Shown: piece after piece, positions 1 through 5,477 of the stretch
How positions within the stretch are numbered: position 1 is the stretch's first letter
How the letters are laid out: each line of letters begins with the position of its first letter
From: Microcella sp.
GTDB lineage: Bacteria > Actinomycetota > Actinomycetes > Actinomycetales > Microbacteriaceae
Assembly: GCA_020216895.1 (NCBI GenBank)
Contig: JAIWOM010000013.1
Location: forward strand, 1 to 14,690
DNA: 14,690 bases
Direction of reading: 5' to 3'
The notes under the pieces: model-generated
Seen by the model: the letters and a program-made list of their open reading frames with translations, nothing else
Told to the model about the DNA's origin: nothing
Databases searched by the model: none
Position numbers and translations under genes: made by a program

Positions 1-161
1 AGGGCAGGAGCAGGCTCGGCGGCGGGAACGGGCTCAGCGGGCGCGGCGGTCGGCTCGGATGCACTGGGCTCGGCGGCGGGCGGTGTCGGCGCGGGGGTGT
101 CGGCCGAAACGGGGTCGACGTCGGGCTCCGGCACCGCGGGGTTCTCGGGGCTGGTGGTCAT
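1..161 (-). CDS. N-terminal fragment of Pro/Ala/Glu-rich protein, cut by window edge
   Basis: Only the first 53 codons lie in the window. Reading leftward from an ATG at 161, the product begins MTTSPENPAVPEPDVDPVSA and continues as a low-complexity stretch of Pro, Ala, Glu, Ser and Thr with no stop before the edge. A clear ribosome site AAAGGAG (positions 169-175, minus strand) lies 7 nt before the ATG, which supports the start. A TAGAAT -10-like box lies a further 33 nt upstream. Acidic, proline-rich N-terminal tails like this are common in actinobacterial membrane proteins, where they precede the first transmembrane segment, but no folded domain is visible here and the function is unknown. 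The gene is separated from the upstream minus-strand gene by about 100 bp and appears to have its own promoter. Confidence 0.7.
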   Translation of the reverse strand, partial: MTTSPENPAVPEPDVDPVSADTPAPTPPAAEPSASEPTAAPAEPVPAAEPAPA

Positions 162-207
162 GGGAGGGCTCCTTTCGCCGCTGTCAGCGTCCTCCGCAAA
201 CCTGTGC

Positions 208-213
208 ATTCTA
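208..213 (-). promoter_or_regulatory. Candidate -10 box (TAGAAT) for the proline-rich protein
   Basis: On the minus strand the hexamer TAGAAT matches the TAnnnT actinobacterial -10 consensus in an otherwise GC-rich gap. It lies about 46 nt upstream of the ATG at 161. No convincing -35 hexamer stands 16-18 nt upstream, so this is a partial promoter call made by eye. Confidence 0.4.
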
Positions 214-261
214 TTTGCCGCGACTTGGTGGCATCCGACCCTTCGCTCAACCCTCCCTTGG

Positions 262-1104
262 TCAGCAGCCCGGACCGTGCGGCGCCGTGGCGCAGTCGCG
301 ATCGACGAGCACGGTGACTGCTGAGCCGGCGACGGCGACGAGGTCGTTGGCGGGCACGACGAGCACCCCCGAGAGTGCCCACCACGCCCCGCCGGCGAAG
401 CGGTACTCGGCGGTGAACTCGACGTCGAGCTCGATCACGTAGGTGCCGGGTGCACGATAGACGTGACTCGTGGGGGTGGCGTCGAACTCGCGCAGACCGA
501 GCGCTTGCCAGGTCGCGCCCGGCGTGGCGAGGCGCGCCGCCGAGCTATCTCCGTAGCGCCAGCGATACCCGACGGGCGTGAAGCGCACGTCGGCAGGCGA
601 GCCCAGCAGGGTGCCCGAGACGATGTGCGTTCCGGTGCGCGCGTAGATGTTGGTGGGCAGCCCGACGACCATCCAGCCGTCCGGCTGCATCGACTGCCGC
701 GGCGCCTGCGGCCGGAAGGCGGCGACGTCGCTGAGCGTCAGGGGCGGGATGCTCGGACTCGCCGTGCCGTCGCCCGGCTTGTCCTGGCCCTCGCCGTAGC
801 AGAGCCCCGCGAAGACCTCCTCGCACGGCATCGGAGGCAGCGGGGAGCCGGCGCCGTTGCCGCCCCCGGGAGCCGAGCCACCGGAGCCGCCCGCGGAGCC
901 GCCCGGCGCGCCGACGAGCGTGAGATCGCCGTTCAGCAGCGCGCTGTCACCCTCGATGCTGCCGCCGACGTTCGGGCAGCCCTCCAGGAGCCCAGCTCCC
1001 GCACACTGATCGCCCGGGTTCGCATACGCAGAGAGCGGTGAGCAGACAATCGTCGCGGCCACCACGACAACGGCTACTAGTCGCACGCGCTGACTTCTTG
1101 CCAA
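262..1104 (-). CDS. Exported PKD-like protein (hypothetical)
   Basis: The 280-residue product has a signal peptide: basic MARSQRVR, a Val/Ala-rich hydrophobic core, and likely cleavage after AYA near residue 28. Next come a Cys-containing segment and a Gly/Ser/Pro-rich linker (about residues 60-90). The C-terminal half has a PKD-like signature: GYRWRYGD, then SHVYRAPGTYVIELDVEF, close to the usual W-x-F/Y-GDG ... H-x-Y-x-x-G-x-Y-x-V pattern. It ends with two cysteines and has no transmembrane segment after the signal, so secretion or surface location is likely. The TTG start at 1104 lies inside the end of the upstream lipoprotein gene (28-nt overlap), implying translational coupling; an in-frame GTG at 1086 is an alternative start. 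Known PKD domains mediate extracellular binding, but the ligand here is unknown. Confidence 0.75.
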   Translation of the reverse strand: MARSQRVRLVAVVVVAATIVCSPLSAYANPGDQCAGAGLLEGCPNVGGSIEGDSALLNGDLTLVGAPGGSAGGSGGSAPGGGNGAGSPLPPMPCEEVFAGLCYGEGQDKPGDGTASPSIPPLTLSDVAAFRPQAPRQSMQPDGWMVVGLPTNIYARTGTHIVSGTLLGSPADVRFTPVGYRWRYGDSSAARLATPGATWQALGLREFDATPTSHVYRAPGTYVIELDVEFTAEYRFAGGAWWALSGVLVVPANDLVAVAGSAVTVLVDRDCATAPHGPGC

Positions 1105-1634
1105 AGCTCGCTCTTCTCAAGCATGAACTCACCTACTGAGGAGCCGCGCATAGTGACCTCAAGAGTGACGTTGTTCGGCCGCCCAACCGGCGTTACGTCT
1201 TGACCTGCTTCGTCCAGAATCCGTGCAGTCGATACATCGACACACATGTATGCGACCAAATAGGTCAAACCTGAAGGCTCACGAAACCACTGCTGTAGCT
1301 CTGCAGTTACAAGCTCTGTGCCACCCGCTACTGTCCAGTTGTTTGCGTCGAATCGTTCGGCTATCGACCTTTCCGCCTCGACGAACTCCGGAGTTGCCAC
1401 TTCAAGCAAGCGATCAATGTCGCGGGGCGGTTTGGCGAACACCGCATTCGACACAGCGAGGTACTCCTCGTACGCCTCCGTCGCGGCGGCGAGCGCCTCC
1501 TCGTCGGAGGCGAAGAGCGGCGCGCGCGCCGCGGGCTCCTCCGGGGGCGGGAGGCGGGTCGGCTCTGCGCAGGCGGTGAGGGTCGCGATGAGCAGCACGA
1601 GCGGGGCGACGGCGAGGCGGAGACGGCGCGGCAT
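1077..1634 (-). CDS. Small lipoprotein, possible NTF2-like fold
   Basis: The 185-residue product starts MPRRLRLAVAPLVLLIATLT and has a lipobox LTAC with the lipidated Cys at residue 22, so it should be anchored on the outer face of the membrane. A helical segment with repeated Ala/Glu follows (DEEALAAATEAYEEYLAVSN), then LLEVATPEFVEAERSIAERF, then several beta-strand-like stretches ending LEKSELWQEVSACD. This helix-then-sheet order is compatible with an NTF2/SnoaL-like fold, but that is only a guess. A longer frame opens at 1799, but the signal peptide sets the start at 1634. There is no Shine-Dalgarno site. A TACCGT box ends 7 nt before the ATG, suggesting a leaderless transcript. The last two thirds of the gene are much less GC-rich than the first third. 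It overlaps the exported PKD-like gene downstream and is probably co-transcribed with it. Confidence 0.8.
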   Translation of the reverse strand: MPRRLRLAVAPLVLLIATLTACAEPTRLPPPEEPAARAPLFASDEEALAAATEAYEEYLAVSNAVFAKPPRDIDRLLEVATPEFVEAERSIAERFDANNWTVAGGTELVTAELQQWFREPSGLTYLVAYMCVDVSTARILDEAGQDVTPVGRPNNVTLEVTMRGSSVGEFMLEKSELWQEVSACD

Positions 1635-1641
1635 TGCACCG

Positions 1642-1647
1642 ACGGTA
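1642..1647 (-). promoter_or_regulatory. Candidate -10 box (TACCGT) for leaderless lipoprotein transcript
   Basis: On the minus strand TACCGT is followed by 7 nt and then the ATG at 1634, which has no ribosome site. This is the spacing expected if transcription begins at or next to the start codon. Leaderless mRNAs are common in actinobacteria. No good -35 hexamer was seen. Confidence 0.35.
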
Positions 1648-1708
1648 GGGGTCGAGCGCGCATCCCGTGCCCGTTGTCCACACCGTCTCCACGCTGCCCC
1701 GGAGGCCG

Positions 1709-1752
1709 TTCTGTACCCCGAGGGCCGTCCCCCGAATACGGGGTGCACAGAA
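1709..1752. promoter_or_regulatory. Inverted repeat, candidate operator of the TetR-like regulator
   Basis: The arms TTCTGTACCCCG (1709-1720) and CGGGGTGCACAGAA (1739-1752) are reverse complements apart from a 2-nt insertion in the right arm. Nested inside is a perfect short palindrome, CCCCG-AATA-CGGGG (1730-1743). The repeat lies between the divergent lipoprotein and TetR-like genes, just upstream of a TACACT -10 candidate, where a repressor would block polymerase. TetR proteins usually bind palindromes next to their own gene. Binding itself is inferred. Confidence 0.4.
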
Positions 1753-1768
1753 TCGTCTGGTGGCCGCC

Positions 1769-1774
1769 TACACT
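1769..1774 (+). promoter_or_regulatory. Candidate -10 box (TACACT) for the TetR-like gene
   Basis: TACACT fits TAnnnT and would place a transcription start near 1781, leaving a leader of about 34 nt before the ATG at 1815. The best -35 candidate, TGCACA at 1744-1749, is spaced 19 nt away and overlaps the right arm of the inverted repeat. Confidence 0.35.
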
Positions 1775-1814
1775 GACGTGACCACCCTCCCACCACCACC
1801 CGGGGGCACCTTCA

Positions 1815-2462
1815 ATGACGCAGTCCCGCCTGACCGACGTCGAGACGATCCTCGACGCCGCCAGCGACATCATCCGGAACGACGGCTACGCGGCGGTCTC
1901 GCTGCCGTCGATCGCCCTGCGCGCCGGTCTCACCGTCGAGCAGGTCGAGGAGATGTTCCCGAGCGCGAACGACGCGATGGTCGCGATGCTCAACCGCGAG
2001 TTCCACGGCATGTACGGCCTCATCGTCGAGAACATCGAGCGCGACCCGCGGGGCGGGCTGCTCTCGCGCATGTACACGTACATCCTCAGCGCGGTGTACG
2101 AGCGGCCGCTCGCGAAGACGCTGTTCGTGATCGACCGCGAGGCGCTGAACTCGATCATGCGCAACTCGAGCAGCTACACCTACACGCCCACCATCGGTAT
2201 CCGGGGCGAGCTCATCGAGGCGCTGCAGTCGGCCGGCATGGTGCGGGCCGATGTCGACTCGCGGCAGATCTCGAGCATCCTGTCGGTCTGCTCAGCGGGT
2301 CTGGCCCTCACGGCACCGCACGACGACCTGGGCCTCATCATCGACGGGCTCTCGACGCTGCTCTCGCGCGGGGTCGACGCCGATGTCGACGACACGACGC
2401 CCGGCAAGACGGTCTTCTACGACTGGGCGACGCGGCTGACCCTGCCGAAGAGCGAGGGCTAG
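1815..2462 (+). CDS. TetR/AcrR-like transcriptional regulator
   Basis: The 215-residue product has the size and plan of a TetR-family repressor. Residues 9-55 form the DNA-binding part: a first helix (VETILDAASDII), then GYAAVSLPSIALRAGLTVEQVEEMF, which follows the T/S-[VL]-x-x-I-A-x-x-A-G-[VL]-[ST] pattern of the family's helix-turn-helix. In the usual YxYF-type position it has VEEMFPSANDAMVAML. The C-terminal 150 residues are predicted helical and would form the ligand pocket and dimer interface; the ligand cannot be read from sequence. No strong ribosome site precedes the ATG, only a G-rich GGGGGCA. The gene is divergent from the lipoprotein pair and converges on the PAS gene, with the stop codons sharing CTAG. 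It probably regulates itself and perhaps the divergent lipoprotein gene. The link to the c-di-GMP genes is only by position. Confidence 0.85.
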   Translation: MTQSRLTDVETILDAASDIIRNDGYAAVSLPSIALRAGLTVEQVEEMFPSANDAMVAMLNREFHGMYGLIVENIERDPRGGLLSRMYTYILSAVYERPLAKTLFVIDREALNSIMRNSSSYTYTPTIGIRGELIEALQSAGMVRADVDSRQISSILSVCSAGLALTAPHDDLGLIIDGLSTLLSRGVDADVDDTTPGKTVFYDWATRLTLPKSEG

Positions 2463-2902
2463 GCGGCCGTCGAGAGCCGCAGTGCGCTCGACGTCGCGTC
2501 GACCATGACCACGAGGGCTCCGATGATCGGGCGAGCGTCGCTGAGGGTGTCGCGCAGGGGGTGAAGCTCGATCGATCGGACAGCCGCCTTGGCACGACCG
2601 CCGTGCCACGGCCATACGGTCTGAGTACGTCCGTTGAGCACCTGGTGCCACGCCGACTCGATCTCGGCCGCCGCGAGCCCTCCGGCCAGGCGCGTGACGG
2701 GGGCGCCGAGCAGCGGTGCGGCGCCGTCAGCACCGCAGTCCACGAGACGGCCAGCGACATCGACGAGGAACCACGATCCTCCGGCACTACCCACGTGCTC
2801 ATAGAGGCCATTCAGAACGACCGAGAAACGCAGCACGAGCGCGTCCACCGACGACGTCGTTCCCGCGTTGATCCAGTCGATCGAGCTGGTGGTGGTGTCC
2901 AT
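2459..2902 (-). CDS. Stand-alone PAS-domain protein
   Basis: The 147-residue product starts MDTTTSSIDW and is almost entirely one PAS-like domain. WFLVDVAGRLVDCGADGAAPLLG corresponds to the PAS core (strand, turn, helix ending in the LLG of the family). ESAWHQVLNG follows, then a final sheet SIELHPLRD ... GALVVMVDAT that matches the PAC end (x-P-L-R-D ... G-x-V-x-x-x-D-x-T). There is no transmembrane segment and no output domain, so it would be a cytoplasmic sensor or partner protein. The start is well fixed by GAGGAG at 2909-2914 (minus), 6 nt upstream of the ATG. Longer in-frame extension to 3142 crosses the hairpin and the promoter region and was discarded. The gene is divergent from the PilZ glycosyltransferase and shares its regulatory region, suggesting a role in the same circuit. 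Ligand and partner are unknown. Confidence 0.7.
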   Translation of the reverse strand: MDTTTSSIDWINAGTTSSVDALVLRFSVVLNGLYEHVGSAGGSWFLVDVAGRLVDCGADGAAPLLGAPVTRLAGGLAAAEIESAWHQVLNGRTQTVWPWHGGRAKAAVRSIELHPLRDTLSDARPIIGALVVMVDATSSALRLSTAA

Positions 2903-2950
2903 CGTGGTCTCCTCGAACATCGTGTGCAGCCGGCACGCTCGTGTGGATGC

Positions 2951-2985
2951 GCCGGCGGCCGGCCGAGAAACAACCGGCCGCCGGC
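2951..2985. repeat. Perfect 12-bp inverted repeat (hairpin) in the PAS-gene leader
   Basis: GCCGGCGGCCGG (2951-2962) and CCGGCCGCCGGC (2974-2985) are exact reverse complements around an 11-nt A-rich loop (ccgagaaacaa). The stem is all G/C and should be very stable in RNA. It lies 49 nt upstream of the PAS-protein ATG on the minus strand and 219 nt upstream of the synthase start on the plus strand. No T-run follows on either strand, so it is not a classical intrinsic terminator. An attenuator, an mRNA-stability element or a protein operator are all possible. Confidence 0.7.
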
Positions 2986-3079
2986 ACCGCACGACCCGCT
3001 CTGGGGGGGATGGAGGGGCGGCGTGCCAGTACCAGAGTGAGGGTGACGGGCAGAACGGGCAAACAGCCGACACGTGCGC

Positions 3080-3097
3080 TGTTCGCATTGCGTCAGT
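3080..3097 (+). promoter_or_regulatory. 18-bp shared motif, copy 1 (TGTTCGCATTGCGTCAGT)
   Basis: This matches TGTNCGCWTTGCGWCARY, which also occurs twice upstream of the kinase operon. It is 107 bp upstream of the synthase ATG and 178 bp upstream of the PAS-protein ATG. The core CGCATTGCG is palindromic around its central T, as expected for a dimeric regulator. Confidence 0.55.
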
Positions 3098-3188
3098 GGA
3101 CGAGCGGGCGATTTCGAACGGGCTTCGTGAAAGCGCGACCATGGTTGAGTCGTTCGCATCACGGCCAGCGTGGCCCGACGGCGACGTC

Positions 3189-3195
3189 GGAAGGA
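3189..3195 (+). promoter_or_regulatory. Ribosome binding site GGAAGGA fixing the synthase start
   Basis: GGAAGGA ends 8 nt before ATG 3204. The frame is open for 336 bases upstream, with another in-frame ATG at 3141 that has no comparable site, so this element decides the start. Confidence 0.7.
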
Positions 3196-3203
3196 CGCAA
3201 CCG

Positions 3204-5477
3204 ATGATCCCGCGCGGAACCGTCGTGTCGGGGCCCTACGCCCCCATCCCGTCCTCGGTAACGCGCACCTCCGTTCGGCTCGGCAGCTGGTTCCAGCGCC
3301 ACGACGGGGTGGCCCGCGCGCTCGCGGCCGTTGCCACGGTCCTCGGTGCGACGTACCTCGTGTGGAGGGTGATCGTGACGTCGACCGGGGTGGACCCCTG
3401 GCTGTTCTGGCCGCTACTCGCAGCCGAGGCCGTCGGGTATGCCAGCTTCGTCATCATGGTCGTCGAGACCTGGCGACTGCCCCCGACGCCGCGGCCGCCC
3501 GCGCTCGACACGACCGTCGACATCGTCATCGCGACCTACAACGAAGAGCTCGACATCGTCGAGCCGACCCTCATCGGGGCGCTCGCCGTGCGCGGTCGCA
3601 CCACCGTCTACCTCTGCGATGACGGACGTCGCCCCGAGATGCGTGCCCTCGCCGAGCGCCTCGGCGCGGTCTACGTCACCCGGCCCGACAACGCTCACGC
3701 CAAGGCGGGCAACATCAACGCCGTATTGCCCCGGCTTCAGGGTGAGCTGCTGCTCGTGCTCGATGCCGACCATGTCGCCGCGCCCGACATCCTCGAAGCG
3801 ATGACCGGCTACTTCGCCGACGATCGTGTGGCGCTCGTGCAGTCCGCACACTCGTTCCGCAATCACAACTCCGTCATGCACCACGAGTCGGGCCGACACG
3901 AGCAGTCGCTGTTCTTCGACGTGCTGCTTCCCGGCCGCAACCGCCTGCGATCGGTCTTCTGGTGCGGCTCGGCAGCCGTCATCCGGCTCAGCGCGCTGCG
4001 CGAGGTTGGCGGCATCGCGACGGTGACCTCGACGGAGGACTTCGAGACCTCCCTGCTGCTCCAGAAAGCCGGATACACCCTGCTGTACCACAACGAGCAT
4101 CTGGTCCAGGGGCTCGCGCCGGACAACCTGGCTGCGTACACGGTTCAACGCGCCCGCTGGGCCGAGGGCACGCTCTCCGCCTTCCACTGGCGGCTTCGCA
4201 TGCCCTTCGGGCGAGGCGTGAGCGCTTCGCAGAAACTCTCGTACGTGGGCACCCTCCTGCACTACCTGACTCCGGTGCAACGCCTGACATTTGCCGTCTA
4301 TGTCGTGCTCGTCGGCGCGTACGGACTCGTTCCCGTCGCGATGCCCGGCATCGAGGGCGTCGCCTTCTGGGCGGTCTGGATGCTCATCGCGGGTCTTACC
4401 GCCACCGCGCTGCATCGGGGGGTGACCGGGCGGGTCGAAGGCGTGCGCTCGCTGATGCTGTCGCTCGAGCCGCACCTGCGCGCCCTGCCGGCGCTGATCA
4501 CCCGGCGCCCGATGCGCTTCCACGTCACCCCGAAGAACGAGCCTGACCTCGGCGGCTGGGAGGCCGTGCGCTTCGTGCGCCTGCCGCTCATCGTCGCCCT
4601 CATCCTTCTCGCGGTGCTTATCGCGCGCGGAGTCGACACGGTGGTGATCGCGCTGGGCGGGCCCGCCGTACTACCGCCGCTATCACTCGGGGCGTTCGCG
4701 GTGATCAGCGTCTTCAGCGTGCTCGATATCGCGGTGACGGTGCAGCTGGCGGTGCGCGCGCACCGTCGCCGCCAGCACCGCACACTGTGGCGCTTTCCCG
4801 TCTCCTTGCCCGCGCGCGTCGAGGGCCTCGTCGGGCAGTGTGTCGATCTGCACCAGCGCGGCGCTGCCGTGGTGGTCGACCGCGCCGCCGCCGAGTTCGC
4901 GACCTCCGTCGAGCTCGAGGTCGAATGCCGTTCGGTCACGGGTGGGCCCGCGACGGCGCGCGGCGTGTTGACCATCACCTCTCGCGCTGCCGTCGGACCC
5001 TCGGGCGCGCGCCTGCGCATCGGCGGACCGGTCGTCTGGCACGACGACGCATCGCGCGACTCTGTGAGCGAGCACTGCTACGTGGTCGAGCCGTACCAGG
5101 CCCGCAACCGGGTGTGGACGCGGCGGGCTCCCCGCGTGCCGGTGAACCTCACGGCGATAATCGGGGCGAGCGACTCGACCTGCGTCGACGTCAGCATCGG
5201 CGGGGCGGCCTTCCTCACCCGCTCGGCAGACGTTGCGCTGAACCAGCGGGTGCCGATCGAGCTGATGCTCGACCGCGGAGAGCGCGTGAGCGGCCAGCTC
5301 CAGGTTCGCAACGTCACCGCCGTCAGCGGAGGGCTCCTGCGCGTCGGCGGTGTCGCCGACTGGAGTCACACGGCCTGGCTCGCGCGCTACGGGGCTGTCG
5401 TGCACACCCCGGGGTCACGGGAGCGCGCACGGTCGCAGTCGCTGCGCAGCTCGAGAGTGCCCGTCAGCGGCCGCTGA
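3204..5477 (+). CDS. BcsA-like membrane glycosyltransferase with C-terminal PilZ domain
   Basis: The 757-residue product has the plan of a processive family-2 synthase such as cellulose synthase BcsA. Two N-terminal membrane helices (about 38-58 and 66-90) precede the cytoplasmic catalytic domain. That domain shows D106 in VDIVIATYNEE, DDG at 139-141, DAD at 187-189, FWCGSAAVIR, TED at 277-279 and QRARW at 315-319, so all catalytic motifs are present. Further membrane helices lie at about 360-405, 457-475 and 490-517. FHVTPK (439-444) matches the FxVTxK gating loop of BcsA. The C-terminal PilZ domain has R640-xxx-R644 and D662-x-S664-x-x-G667, the c-di-GMP-binding signature. A second, degenerate PilZ-like segment lies between (about 528-630). 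It should polymerise and export a polysaccharide when c-di-GMP binds. No bcsB or other export partner is nearby, so the polymer is unknown. The 3' end overlaps the convergent EAL gene by 14 nt. Confidence 0.9.
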   Translation: MIPRGTVVSGPYAPIPSSVTRTSVRLGSWFQRHDGVARALAAVATVLGATYLVWRVIVTSTGVDPWLFWPLLAAEAVGYASFVIMVVETWRLPPTPRPPALDTTVDIVIATYNEELDIVEPTLIGALAVRGRTTVYLCDDGRRPEMRALAERLGAVYVTRPDNAHAKAGNINAVLPRLQGELLLVLDADHVAAPDILEAMTGYFADDRVALVQSAHSFRNHNSVMHHESGRHEQSLFFDVLLPGRNRLRSVFWCGSAAVIRLSALREVGGIATVTSTEDFETSLLLQKAGYTLLYHNEHLVQGLAPDNLAAYTVQRARWAEGTLSAFHWRLRMPFGRGVSASQKLSYVGTLLHYLTPVQRLTFAVYVVLVGAYGLVPVAMPGIEGVAFWAVWMLIAGLTATALHRGVTGRVEGVRSLMLSLEPHLRALPALITRRPMRFHVTPKNEPDLGGWEAVRFVRLPLIVALILLAVLIARGVDTVVIALGGPAVLPPLSLGAFAVISVFSVLDIAVTVQLAVRAHRRRQHRTLWRFPVSLPARVEGLVGQCVDLHQRGAAVVVDRAAAEFATSVELEVECRSVTGGPATARGVLTITSRAAVGPSGARLRIGGPVVWHDDASRDSVSEHCYVVEPYQARNRVWTRRAPRVPVNLTAIIGASDSTCVDVSIGGAAFLTRSADVALNQRVPIELMLDRGERVSGQLQVRNVTAVSGGLLRVGGVADWSHTAWLARYGAVVHTPGSRERARSQSLRSSRVPVSGR

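Larger units (their letters stand above)
2903..3203. other. 301-bp divergent intergenic region between PAS gene and synthase gene
   Basis: This gap carries the leaders of both divergent genes. It contains a perfect hairpin (2951-2985), a C/G-rich stretch with a run of G at 3003-3009, one copy of the 18-bp motif shared with the kinase promoter region (3080-3097), and the synthase ribosome site (3189-3195). No good -10/-35 pair was found on either strand. The synthase frame is open through the whole gap, so an upstream start such as ATG 3141 cannot be wholly excluded. Confidence 0.6.

Noticed and set aside
2951..2985. The hairpin as an intrinsic terminator
   Set aside because: There is no T-run on either strand, and on each strand it lies upstream of a gene start rather than after a stop codon.
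1667..3040. A 457-codon plus-strand open frame covering the TetR-like gene
   Set aside because: The product is Arg-rich without domains, and it spans two convergent genes with recognisable products and a regulatory region.
3108..3125. TTCGAACGGGCTTCG as a LexA (SOS) box
   Set aside because: Only the left half matches the actinobacterial TCGAAC-N4-GTTCGA box, and no neighbouring gene suggests DNA-damage control.
3141..3203. Upstream ATG 3141 as the start of the glycosyltransferase
   Set aside because: It has no ribosome site, and its added residues resemble no part of the family. GGAAGGA before ATG 3204 is far better.
3414..4523. A 369-codon open frame on the minus strand
   Set aside because: It is antisense to the catalytic domain of the glycosyltransferase; no motif or ribosome site was found.
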